From NCBI GenBank assembly GCA_963783445.1, contig CAWANP010000008.1, forward strand, positions 1 to 64,000: DNA of 64,000 nucleotides. The letters run 5' to 3'. The notes below the pieces were generated by a model. It saw only the letters and a list, made by a program, of their open reading frames with translations, was not told the DNA's origin and searched no databases. The position numbers and the translations under genes are program-made. The stretch is from CAWANP01 sp963783445. GTDB lineage: Bacteria > Chloroflexota > Anaerolineae > JAAYZQ01. Positions 41,807-50,398 of the stretch are shown here, piece by piece. Each line of letters opens with the position of its first letter. Position 1 is the stretch's first letter.

Positions 41807-42587
41807 TTGCGCCCAATTTGGTGATGTATACGATGGTGAGGAAATGTTATGGGCGAACGGGCTACTGTGTCACTGTATCACTGTCCCTGAGTGTGCCCTC
41901 AGCTTTACGTTCCCCCATTCTGATTGGCGCCGAAGCCGAACAGTTTGCCGATGGCAGATGCACTCTGGGTGAGTCTATGGTATAATGGACCCTGCACTTT
42001 CCATAGCATAGGATTTCGGGACAGACTGTGGTCATGCCTGGAATGACAGATGAAGCAAGTTCCCTGATCCATACCAGACTCTACCATGCCCGTAGAAAGA
42101 TGAAGCACCACATAGCGCGAAAGAGCGGGTCCAGTCATCGTGAAGAGCAGGACTGGCCCCCGCCATCAGCGCCAGCCCGCAACCTCGCTGGCACAGGCTG
42201 TGCAATGGACACCTGTACAGGGTTGTCACTGGACACCTGTACAGGTCCAGTACTGTACAAAAGGTTGATGCGCGAGAAGCGATATTGTGATACAATTGAT
42301 CTGCGTTGACTTGCTCCAGTTCAATCGCGGGCTGCGAAGCCAGTTCCCGGGCCAGATACTGGGCCCCAGTCAAGAGCTATCTGGACGACAGCTATCCCAC
42401 CCGGATAGGAGACATGAACATCACCACCGAGAGTAAGGGAGGCCACCTGTGTGTCCTCCCATTGGCAAAGAAGGCAGTACCGGCCAGCGGGTTGAGTACC
42501 TTCTTTGAAGTGCGGCACTCGCTGTAATCGGGAAAGTCAGAGACGAGGAAAGGCGATATATCAAAAAAGGACCAGAAAACAAGAAAG
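41807..42587. other. Long gap without a convincing gene
   Basis: Some 780 bp between the operon promoter and the PPK2 start. Frames here are short and show no family resemblance. It holds an extended -10 promoter (TGGTATAAT, 41978-41986, plus strand) and the TGTACA repeat array at 42206-42259. An untranslated leader or small RNA is possible, but I recognised no known RNA family. Confidence 0.6.
42206..42259. promoter_or_regulatory. Operator-like array of TGTACA palindromes
   Basis: Two copies of TGGACACCTGTACAGG (42206-42221 and 42230-42245), each containing the palindrome CCTGTACAGG, followed by CAGTACTGTACA. TGTACA cores sit at 42214, 42238 and 42254. The 24- and 16-bp spacing suggests cooperative protein binding. 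The regulator is unknown. Confidence 0.55.
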
Positions 42588-43367
42588 ATGAAACGCAAAG
42601 CGTACGAAAAGGAGTTGGCCAGGCTGGAGGTGGAACTGGTCAAGCTCCAGGGGTAGATCAAGAACGAGGGCCTGAAGGTAGCCGTTATCTTTGAAGGCCG
42701 CAATTCGGCCGGCAAGGGAGGGGTCATCAAGCGCATCACCGACCGGCTCAGTCCCCGCGTTGCCCGGGTAGTTGCCCTGCCCGCGCCGACGGAGAAGGAA
42801 AGGACGCAGTGGTATTTCCAGCGTTATGTACCCCACCTGCCATCGGCCGGCGAGATGGTGCTCTTTGACCGGAGCTGGTACAACCGGGCCGGAGTAGAAC
42901 GGGTGATGGGCTTCTGCACCGATGAGCAGTACCAGGAGTTCATGGGTACGGTCAACGGCTTTGAGCTGTCCCTGACCCGTTCGGGGACGACGCTGATCAA
43001 GTACTGGCTGGACATCGAGGACGAGACACAGGAAGAGCGATTCGAGCAGCGCATTGAGGACCCGCGCCGCCGCTGGAAGCTGAGCCCCATGGACCTGGAG
43101 GCGCGTTCCCGGTGGGTGGACTATTCCAAGACGCGGGATGCGATGCTGATGCACACTAGCACGGCCCACGCGCCGTGGTACGTCGTCGATACCAATGTCA
43201 AACGGCATGCCCGCCTGAACATCATCAGACACCTGCTGAGCCAGGTCCCCTACGAAGATCTGACGCCCGAACTGTTGGAGTTTCCACCGCGGCAGGAAGC
43301 CGGGGACTATACACGTCCCGATTTCTCCAAGTCCAATGTCACACTTGTTCCGGCCGCGTATCCGTGA
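42588..43367 (+). pseudogene. ppk2: Polyphosphate kinase 2 gene with in-frame amber codon
   Basis: From the ATG at 42588 the frame reads a PPK2 protein of 260 codons interrupted by TAG at codon 23 (42654-42656), where homologues commonly have Trp, so TGG to TAG is likely. The rest is complete: Walker A-like GRNSAGKGG (with Asn where Asp is usual), Walker B DRSWYNRAGVE, and the lid VERVMGFCTDEQYQEF. PPK2 transfers phosphate between polyphosphate and nucleotides. The residual open frame from 42855 would lack the Walker A motif. The stop and the Asn change together suggest loss of function, unless the amber codon is read through. The 255 bp after it hold no gene. Confidence 0.85.
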
Positions 43368-43622
43368 GGCCCAGGAGGGTGGAATTCAAAGCCCCCCCCT
43401 GCGGACAGGAGGCATGCGCGGCCGCCGAAGAGAAGAACCAGAAGTTGCCGGAAGAAGTCTCCTTCCGAGGGACGGTGGCCCCAGAGTGGGATCTAGCGAG
43501 CATGAGGCGGCGGTTGGGGGACGTTGATCGGCAAAGACACGCGCCTACAACTAGCAAGCGTTTTGGGAACACAACAACGTGAGCTTCCGGCTCTGGCAGG
43601 CCGGAAAGAGGAGGAAACATAG

Positions 43623-45410
43623 ATGCCAAAATCGATGCTACGCATGTTTGGAATCACCACCATGTTCAAGGGCAGGTTGGTGCTCTCGCAGGTTCTGCTG
43701 TTCCTGTCGGCACTAACCACCATCGGCTTTGCCACACTGACCCAGGGGCTGGTCAACCAGGGGATTGAGGCTGGTGACCCGCGAACTCTTTTGAATATCG
43801 CCGTCTGGATGTTCGTGCTGGCGGTGATCGCCGGGCTGTGCATGGCTGGGGCAGCCGCCCTGGCAGTCTTTTTCTCCCAGGGAACCTCGTACATGATCCG
43901 GACCAGACTGTACAAGAAGCTCCAGACCTTCTCCTTTGCCAACTATGACCGATTCTCCACAGGCAGGTTGATGGTCAATCTAAACTCTGATGCGATCAAT
44001 GTCCAGAATGGGATGCTCTGGGCTCTCATGCTGGGACTGTACGCGCCCTTTATGATCCTGTGCACGCTGGTACTGGTCATCATCAATACACGGGAGCTGC
44101 TGTGGTTGCTGCTGGTGGTGATCGCCGTCGTTCTGGGTACCATGTTTCTCCTCATCCCTGCCGTCTTTCGGGCCTACGAGAACCGTCAAAAACGGCTCGA
44201 CGACCTGAACAGTACGCTGCAGGAGGACGTGACCGGTATACAGGTGGTCAAGGCCTTTGTGCGCGAAGACTATGAGATCGAGCGCTTTAGCAAGCGATCC
44301 GATGCCATGCGCGTGCCGGCCTATGGCGCAGCCTGGCGGGTCGCCTTTCTCTCGCCCCTGCTCACCGGACTCGGCCAATTGGCCATGCTCTCGGGGGTAC
44401 TCGTCGGCGGAATGCAGGTACTGAACAATACGGGTCTGAACGTGGGGCAGGTGTTCGCCTTCACCCAGTACCTTTCCCTCACTGTCGCCCCCCTGGCCAT
44501 GTTGGCTATCGTCATTCCCATGGTCCTGCGCGGCGACACGTCGGCCGAGCGCATCCTGGAAGTGTACGACAGCGTCCCTGCCGTACAGGACCAAGAAGGC
44601 GCCCATGCTCTCGATCCAGAAACGGTCAAGGGCCACATTGCCTTCGAGAACGTGTCCTTTGCCTTCCAGCGACCGGATGGCGAACTGGATCCCCCGGTGT
44701 TGAAAAACATCGACCTCGTCATCAAACCGGGCCAGCAGGTGGGATTTCTGGGTGCGACCGGCGCCGGCAAGTCAGCCCTGGTCAACCTGATCCCGCGCTT
44801 CTACGACGTCACCGAGGGACGAATCACCATCGACGGTATCGACGTGCGCGACATCCCCCAGGACAACCTGCGCGACATCGTGGGCATTGCCCTGCAAGAG
44901 GCGGTACTCTTTAAGGGTGACATGCGCTTCAACCTTAAGTTCGGAAATCCCGAGGCGGAGGATGGCGTCATGTTCAACGCGGCCAAGGCGGCCGACTCCT
45001 GGGGTTTTGTTAACCATCTTCCTGAAAAGTGGGAGGCGCCGGTGGCCAGGCGGGGCTACAACTTTTCCGGTGGCCAGCGCCAGCGCCTGTCGATCAACCG
45101 AGCCCTGACACCAGAACCCAAGATCCTGATCCTGGACGACAGCACGAGTGCCCTGGACGCTTCTACCGAGGGTCGCGTGCAGGCAGAGATCCCCGAGTTT
45201 ACGCACGGCAGTACGACACTGTACGTCGCCCAGCGCATCAGCGCCGTGATCGAACTGGACAACATCGTGCTCCTGCAGAACGGGGAAATCGTGGCCATGG
45301 GTACCCACGAAGAGTTGCTACAGAGCAGCCCGCTTTACCAGGAAATCTACGAGTCCCAGCTGGGTGGTGCGGTCACGGCTGGAGTGGGTTTGGAGGAGGT
45401 GCCAGCATGA
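43623..45410 (+). CDS. ABC exporter half-transporter, degenerate-site subunit
   Basis: A 595-residue fusion of a six-helix exporter domain and an ATPase. The ATPase has a good Walker A (GATGAGKSA) and signature (FSGGQRQRLSI), but Walker B is ILILDDSTSALD with Asp in place of the catalytic Glu, and the switch histidine is Gln (YVAQRIS). This is the usual pattern of the degenerate partner in heterodimeric exporters such as BmrC/BmrD or TM287/288. The partner gene starts at its stop codon. The pair probably exports lipids, drugs or peptides. The ATG has AGGAGG upstream. Substrate unknown. Confidence 0.9.
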   Translation: MPKSMLRMFGITTMFKGRLVLSQVLLFLSALTTIGFATLTQGLVNQGIEAGDPRTLLNIAVWMFVLAVIAGLCMAGAAALAVFFSQGTSYMIRTRLYKKLQTFSFANYDRFSTGRLMVNLNSDAINVQNGMLWALMLGLYAPFMILCTLVLVIINTRELLWLLLVVIAVVLGTMFLLIPAVFRAYENRQKRLDDLNSTLQEDVTGIQVVKAFVREDYEIERFSKRSDAMRVPAYGAAWRVAFLSPLLTGLGQLAMLSGVLVGGMQVLNNTGLNVGQVFAFTQYLSLTVAPLAMLAIVIPMVLRGDTSAERILEVYDSVPAVQDQEGAHALDPETVKGHIAFENVSFAFQRPDGELDPPVLKNIDLVIKPGQQVGFLGATGAGKSALVNLIPRFYDVTEGRITIDGIDVRDIPQDNLRDIVGIALQEAVLFKGDMRFNLKFGNPEAEDGVMFNAAKAADSWGFVNHLPEKWEAPVARRGYNFSGGQRQRLSINRALTPEPKILILDDSTSALDASTEGRVQAEIPEFTHGSTTLYVAQRISAVIELDNIVLLQNGEIVAMGTHEELLQSSPLYQEIYESQLGGAVTAGVGLEEVPA

Positions 45411-45446
45411 CGGCAGCAACAGCTACAGCAAACAACAAGTCACTCA

Positions 45447-47282
45447 GTGCACAAGGAAAAGACAAAGGACAGCAGCGCCGCCATCAAAGAGAAGAGCACT
45501 AGCGGCGCGACCCTGCGGCGGTTGCTGGAGTACATGGCCGGTGGAGAGTCCCGGGGCAAGTTCATCGGGGGGATCCTCGTCCGCGTGGTGGCCCTGCTCG
45601 GCCTGACGGCCATGCCCTTTGTCATCGGCCAGGGGACCAACGTCATCAGCGACCCGGATGGCACCACTGCAGAGCTACTGCAGTGGGCGATAATCGGGGT
45701 CATTGCGGGTGCTGTCTACCTGGCGGGGAGCTTTTTTGCCGATCGAATATTCTCCGACCTGGCGACCAAGGCACTCAGCAAGCTCCAGATCCATCTATTC
45801 TCCCATATGCAGTCCCTGTCGATGGGCTTTTTCTACAGGACGCCTGTGGGCGAGATCCTGAGCAGGGTAACCAACGACGCGGAGGCCGTGGCGCTGTTCT
45901 ACGAGTCGGCAGTCGGCCAACTCGTACGCGCGGTCCTGCAGATCCTCATGATTCTGGTCGTGATGTTCGCCATCCAATGGCAGTTGACCCTCGTCGCCCT
46001 GTTCGTCGTACCGGTGATGCTGCTCTCGATGTATGTGATTTCGCAGGTCTCCACACCCGCGTTTGCCATGCTTCAGGAGCAGCTGGGGGAGACCAGCGGT
46101 TTCCAGGAAGAAACCCTGGCCGGGCACAAGGTGATCATCAGCAAACGGCGCCAGGACTGGTCCGACGCAGAAAACGAAGCCAACGCCGCCGAAGTGTTTC
46201 AGACCGGCAGCAGAGCCTTCTTTACCTCGCTCATGCAGTATCCGCTAACGCTGAGCCTGAGCTACGTCCAGGTCGTCCTCGTCATGGCCGCCGGCGGATT
46301 GATGGTGATCGCGGGAGTCTCGACGCTGGGCGTCGTGATGGCTTTTTCCGGCTATGTGGCCCTGCTGACATCGCCCCTGTCGCAGATAGCCAACCTGGTT
46401 TCGAATGCACTCAACGCGGCGGCCGGTGGCGAGCGAATATTCGAGGTCATCGACCAGGTGCCAGACATCGAAGACGCGCCCGACGCCGTTGACTATGAGT
46501 TCAAGGGCGGGCACATCCAGTTCATCGACGTCGACTTTGGCTACGTTCCCGGGCAAAAGATCCTGCGCAACAACAACTTTGACGTCCAGCCCGGCGAAAG
46601 CATCGGTATCTGCGGCCCCACGGGCGCGGGCAAGAGCACGATCATCAACATCCTGACCCGCTACTATGACGTGGACAGCGGCACCATCCTCATCGATGGC
46701 CAGAACCTGGGCCAACTGACACGGGATAGTCTGCGCAAGCAGATCGGTGCAGTCCTACAGGAAGCGTTCCTGTTCACCGACACGGTGATGAACAACCTGA
46801 AATATGCCCGCAAAGGGGCCACCGACGAGGACTGCATCGAGGCAGCCAAGAAGGCCAACGCCCACGACTTTATCGTGCACCTGCCCCAGGGCTACGACAC
46901 GATGCTGACCGAGCGCGGGGCCAACCTCAGCCAGGGGCAGCGGCAGATGATCACCATCGCCCGGGCCATGGTGGCCGACCCCAAGATCATGATCCTGGAC
47001 GAGGCCACCAGCAACGTGGACACCCGGACCGAAAAGCTGATCCAGGAGGGCTTGAGGAACCTGATGGAGGGCAAGACTAGCTTTTCCATCGCCCACCGGC
47101 TGGCCACCATCCGAGACTCGCACCGGATCATGGTCGTCAACGGCGGCGAGATCGAAGAGATGGCATCGCACGATGAGCTGATGGCCGAGCGAGGCTTCTA
47201 CTATGCCCTGTACATGAGCCAGTTCAAGGGCAAGGCTCCAGCCGGCTCCGAAGAGTCGGACGTGGACTTTGTGAGTACCTAG
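45447..47282 (+). CDS. ABC exporter half-transporter, canonical-site subunit (5' frameshift likely)
   Basis: A 611-residue partner of the preceding exporter subunit: six membrane helices, Walker A GPTGAGKST, signature altered to LSQGQRQM, canonical Walker B IMILDEATSNVD with catalytic Glu, and switch His in SIAHRL. Its altered signature faces the degenerate Walker site of the partner, as expected. The frame opens at a GTG at 45447 without a ribosome site. A much better start is the ATG at 45407, overlapping the upstream stop (ATGA) and preceded by GGAGGAGG, but it is in another frame. Removing one A from the AAAA run at 45457-45460 joins the two, so a single-base error or mutation is likely. 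Confidence 0.88.
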   Translation: MHKEKTKDSSAAIKEKSTSGATLRRLLEYMAGGESRGKFIGGILVRVVALLGLTAMPFVIGQGTNVISDPDGTTAELLQWAIIGVIAGAVYLAGSFFADRIFSDLATKALSKLQIHLFSHMQSLSMGFFYRTPVGEILSRVTNDAEAVALFYESAVGQLVRAVLQILMILVVMFAIQWQLTLVALFVVPVMLLSMYVISQVSTPAFAMLQEQLGETSGFQEETLAGHKVIISKRRQDWSDAENEANAAEVFQTGSRAFFTSLMQYPLTLSLSYVQVVLVMAAGGLMVIAGVSTLGVVMAFSGYVALLTSPLSQIANLVSNALNAAAGGERIFEVIDQVPDIEDAPDAVDYEFKGGHIQFIDVDFGYVPGQKILRNNNFDVQPGESIGICGPTGAGKSTIINILTRYYDVDSGTILIDGQNLGQLTRDSLRKQIGAVLQEAFLFTDTVMNNLKYARKGATDEDCIEAAKKANAHDFIVHLPQGYDTMLTERGANLSQGQRQMITIARAMVADPKIMILDEATSNVDTRTEKLIQEGLRNLMEGKTSFSIAHRLATIRDSHRIMVVNGGEIEEMASHDELMAERGFYYALYMSQFKGKAPAGSEESDVDFVST

Positions 47283-47285
47283 ATA

Positions 47286-47332
47286 AGATTGTGTTGGGGT
47301 GGGGTAGGCGCTGCCCCACCCCAACACAATCT
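47286..47332 (+). terminator. Long perfect hairpin after the ABC exporter
   Basis: AGATTGTGTTGGGGTGGGG (47286-47304) and its exact complement (47314-47332), a 19-bp stem with a 9-nt loop just after the stop. It lacks a U-tract but should strongly affect the 3' end. Confidence 0.75.
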
Positions 47333-47417
47333 GAAGATACGCACATCTTTCAAGCCTGTGACTATTGCCCTGATTCGACGACCTCCTTGATTCCCCTCTG
47401 ACAGTCGGAGTAGCCAG

Positions 47418-47447
47418 TTGACACTAGGCAGCTGAGTAGTGTATACT
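47418..47447 (+). promoter_or_regulatory. Promoter of the GluR0-like channel gene
   Basis: TTGACA (47418-47423), 18-bp spacer, TATACT (47442-47447). Confidence 0.82.
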
Positions 47448-47481
47448 GTGTACCGTCGAATAGTCCTGAAAAGAGTGTTTC

Positions 47482-48618
47482 GTGAACCAAGAACCGGCGG
47501 TCCACAGTACCACACTTCGACCGGCAGTCTGCGTGATACTGGCTCTTACACTCGCTACTGCCCTAGCCAATGTGGCCTACGCCCTGTCGCCAGAAGCTGA
47601 TGGTCAGATTACTCAGGACGAGCAGCCCCTGCGCGTGGTGACCAAAGAGATCGAACCCTTTGTCATCAAGGACGGCGACCGGCTCACCGGGTTCAGCATC
47701 GACCTGTGGAATGAGATTGCCCTTCTAACTGGCCTCGCTTTCGAGTACATCGAGGTGGAGTCGGTTGGCGAGCAGTTGGAGGCTGTGGAGCAGGGGCAGG
47801 CCGATGTGGGCATTGCCGCCATCAGCATAACGGCCAAGCGCGAGGAAGCGCTTGATTTCTCGCATCCCTACTACAACTCTGGATTGCAGGTCATGACGGC
47901 CACAAGTGCCAAAACGCGCCTACTCACAGTGCTGGCCAATGTGCTGTCCTCCAGGCTACTACCTGTCCTCGGGGTCATGGCCCTATTCATCGTGATCGCC
48001 GGTCACCTCGTCTGGCTGTTCGAGCGCGGGGACAACCCGGACTTTCCAAGGGAGTACCTGCCAGGGGTGTGGGCGGGTATCTGGTGGGCGTCGGTCTCGG
48101 TCACAACCGTTGGCTACGGCGACCTGAAGGTCCGGCGGGTGCTAGGCCGGATGCTGGGGATCGTGTGGATGTTCTTCGGCCTGGTTCTTATTGCCGGTTT
48201 CACAGCCACAGTGACCGCTGAACTCACTGTCGCTCAGTTCACCTCCACGATTCAGGACGCCGACGACCTGCGCGGGCATCGGGTGGCCACGGTTGAGGGT
48301 ACCACCTCAGCCGAGTACTTGGCCAACCAGCGCATCCCCTACGTCGGCGTGGAGGACATCGAGAGCGCGTATGCTATGCTTTACGGCGGGGCGATCGATG
48401 CCATCGTCTATGACGCACCGGTTTTGGCTCACTATGCGTCCACCACGGACGAATATCGATTCTTCCTGGTGGGGGCGCCCATCAAGGAGGAGAACTATGG
48501 CATCGCCCTGCCTCCGGAAAGTCCCCATGAGGAGTTGATCAACCAAGCCCTCCTGGAACTGATGGAGAATGGCACCTACGACGAGTTGCAGAGAACCTGG
48601 TTTGGAATCGAAAAGTAG
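47482..48618 (+). CDS. GluR0-like ligand-gated potassium channel
   Basis: A 378-residue prokaryotic ionotropic glutamate receptor. After a signal peptide (1-34) come ligand-binding half S1 (about 50-145, with ISITAKREEALDFS, Arg120 placed to bind an amino-acid carboxylate), membrane helix M1 (158-180), a pore loop with the potassium filter TTVGYGD at 208-214, helix M2 (221-247) and ligand-binding half S2 (255-376, with VATVEGTTSAEYL and YDAPV, Asp311 a likely amino-group contact). Synechocystis GluR0 has the same layout and about the same size, and lacks M3 of animal receptors. It should be a tetrameric amino-acid-gated K+ channel. GTG start. It is a monocistronic unit. Confidence 0.9.
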   Translation: MNQEPAVHSTTLRPAVCVILALTLATALANVAYALSPEADGQITQDEQPLRVVTKEIEPFVIKDGDRLTGFSIDLWNEIALLTGLAFEYIEVESVGEQLEAVEQGQADVGIAAISITAKREEALDFSHPYYNSGLQVMTATSAKTRLLTVLANVLSSRLLPVLGVMALFIVIAGHLVWLFERGDNPDFPREYLPGVWAGIWWASVSVTTVGYGDLKVRRVLGRMLGIVWMFFGLVLIAGFTATVTAELTVAQFTSTIQDADDLRGHRVATVEGTTSAEYLANQRIPYVGVEDIESAYAMLYGGAIDAIVYDAPVLAHYASTTDEYRFFLVGAPIKEENYGIALPPESPHEELINQALLELMENGTYDELQRTWFGIEK

Positions 48619-48668
48619 CTAGACCCACTGTGGACGACCTGCCAGATTGCCAAGAAAGGAAACGGCCC

Positions 48669-50090
48669 ATGACAGAGGACATACAAAACTCACTAAGCCA
48701 GTCCCGTTCAGATCGCAGAGAAGCGGGCAAAGCGCTTCGTGAGAAGGCGCCGCGTAGCAGCCACGGAAGCTGGGCGCCCGCCGTCGACCGGCCGGATCCC
48801 ATCGGCCTGCTACAGGCCCAGGATGAGGGCCGTATCGAGCACCTGCTGCCCATCAAGTACGGCCGCATGCTCGAGTCGCCCTTTGCTTTTCTGCGCGGCT
48901 CGGCGGTGGTGATGGCTGCCGATCTGGCCGCCACACCCGTCACAGGCCTGAAGGCCGTACTATGTGGCGACGCCCATTTGTCCAATTTCGGCCTGTTTGC
49001 CACACCGGAGCGCCAACTCGTTTTCGACATCAATGACTTTGACGAAAGCTATCCAGGTCCCTGGGAGTGGGACCTCAAGCGGCTGGCAGCCAGCGCCGTA
49101 GTGGCCGGCCGCGAGAATGGGTTCAGCGAAAAGACCTGCCGGCGGATGGCGGTTACCATTACCGAGACCTATCGCACCGCCATGGAGCGCTTTAGCCAGA
49201 TGCACGTCCTGGATGTGTGGTACTACCACGTGGATGCGGAGGCGGTTCTGGCCGTCTTTGAAACAACTTCCTCGCGAAAAGCGGAGAAACACGCTCAGAA
49301 ACTGATCAAGAAGGCACGCTCCCGAACACAGGAGCAGACCATGGAAAAGCTCACCCGAGTCGAAGCGGGACAGCGACGGATCATCAGTAATCCGCCACTG
49401 CTGGTGCCTCTGCGTGAAATGGGCCTTGAACAGATTCTGAATGACGAGGATCGGCGCCAGATGAGGGAGAAGGCCGTCGAAGACAATTGGGCCCAATACC
49501 TGGACAGCCTGCCAGCCGAGCGGCGCTACCTCTTGCAGCAGTTCCGGTTGGTGGATGCCGCCCTGCGGGTGGGGGGGGTGGGCAGTGTGGGCACCCGTTG
49601 CTCGATCGTGCTCCTGGAGGGAAGGGGTGGAGATGACTATCTGCTGCTACAGCTCAAGGAGGCCGGTTCTTCAGTTTTGGAACAATATGTGGACAGGCGC
49701 GGCTCAATGCAACAGGCGGAACGGGTGGTGACTGGACAGCGGCTTATGCAGGCCTCCAGCGACATCTTTCTTGGGTGGCACAGGAGCACAGTCTCGGACC
49801 GGGACTATTACTGGCGCCAGCTCAAGGATATGAAAGGCTCGGCCGACGTGGGAGCTATGGACGAAGAAACCTTCACGACCTACGTGGCATTGTGTAGCTG
49901 GTGCCTGGCCCGCGCCCACGCGCGGACCGGCGAAGAAACCAGCATTCTGGGCTACATGGGCAAGAATGACACTTTCCCCAAGGCCATCGCCGATTTTGCC
50001 GTGGCCTATGCCGACCAGACCGAGCGCGACTACCAATCGCTGGTGGAAGCGGTCAAGTCCGGGCGCGTAGCGGCCGAAACTGGCGTGTAA
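48669..50090 (+). CDS. DUF2252-family protein
   Basis: A 473-residue protein of the DUF2252 family, which has a kinase-like (aminoglycoside phosphotransferase-like) fold. Typical segments are FAFLRGSA, LCGDAHLSNFGLFATPE, VFDINDFDESYPGPWEWDLKRLAAS, RVGGVGSVGTRC and VVTGQRLMQASSDIFLGWH. The GDxHxxNFG and NDFDE motifs correspond to catalytic-loop and metal-binding positions of that fold. Biological role is unknown. The ATG at 48669 has AAAGGAAA upstream; an upstream GTG frame at 48630 is not needed. It lies 50 bp after the channel gene on the same strand. Confidence 0.87.
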   Translation: MTEDIQNSLSQSRSDRREAGKALREKAPRSSHGSWAPAVDRPDPIGLLQAQDEGRIEHLLPIKYGRMLESPFAFLRGSAVVMAADLAATPVTGLKAVLCGDAHLSNFGLFATPERQLVFDINDFDESYPGPWEWDLKRLAASAVVAGRENGFSEKTCRRMAVTITETYRTAMERFSQMHVLDVWYYHVDAEAVLAVFETTSSRKAEKHAQKLIKKARSRTQEQTMEKLTRVEAGQRRIISNPPLLVPLREMGLEQILNDEDRRQMREKAVEDNWAQYLDSLPAERRYLLQQFRLVDAALRVGGVGSVGTRCSIVLLEGRGGDDYLLLQLKEAGSSVLEQYVDRRGSMQQAERVVTGQRLMQASSDIFLGWHRSTVSDRDYYWRQLKDMKGSADVGAMDEETFTTYVALCSWCLARAHARTGEETSILGYMGKNDTFPKAIADFAVAYADQTERDYQSLVEAVKSGRVAAETGV

Positions 50091-50227
50091 GTCGGGACGA
50101 GGACCCGCTGATGTTGTCGCTTGCGTTTCTGTCTTTTGCGGTCAGCCGCCAGGTACAGACAGCGCACCACATTGAGGGTCATCAAGCGCCAGTAGGCAAC
50201 AACGAAGGTTCGCGGTGAGCAGCCTTT

Positions 50228-50330
50228 GACAGATCCTTCGCGGACTCGGGACAAGCTCAGGACATGCTTTCGCGCCCTGATAGGCGCGAGAATACCAAGA
50301 AGAACGGCACCAAAGTGCCCACTACGAACG
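50228..50330. repeat. Composite palindromic intergenic repeat (MITE/REP-like)
   Basis: Within the 308-bp gap 50091-50398 lie, in order, an AGATCCTTCGC...GCTCAGGACATGCTT segment, a hairpin TCGCGCC/GGCGCGA and a hairpin GGCAC/GTGCC followed by CACTACGAAC. Related pieces occur at 52885-53003, 59195-59230 and 63797-63872. No gene is seen in this gap. Confidence 0.65.
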
Positions 50331-50398
50331 GGTACTGTAGTTTACTGTTAATGCAGCGCATTTGAGTTATCACATGATCTGGGAAGGAAAAGCCTAGC

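Noticed and set aside
42028..42527. Short plus-strand ORFs in the gap before PPK2
   Set aside because: No ribosome sites, unusual composition and no family motifs; more likely non-coding.
41668..42587. tRNA, tmRNA or RNase P RNA in the largest gap
   Set aside because: No conserved core sequences or cloverleaf arms of these RNAs could be found by eye.
50030..50254. Minus-strand ORF of 74 residues after the DUF2252 gene
   Set aside because: It overlaps the end of the DUF2252 gene and the repeat region, with no ribosome site or recognisable family.
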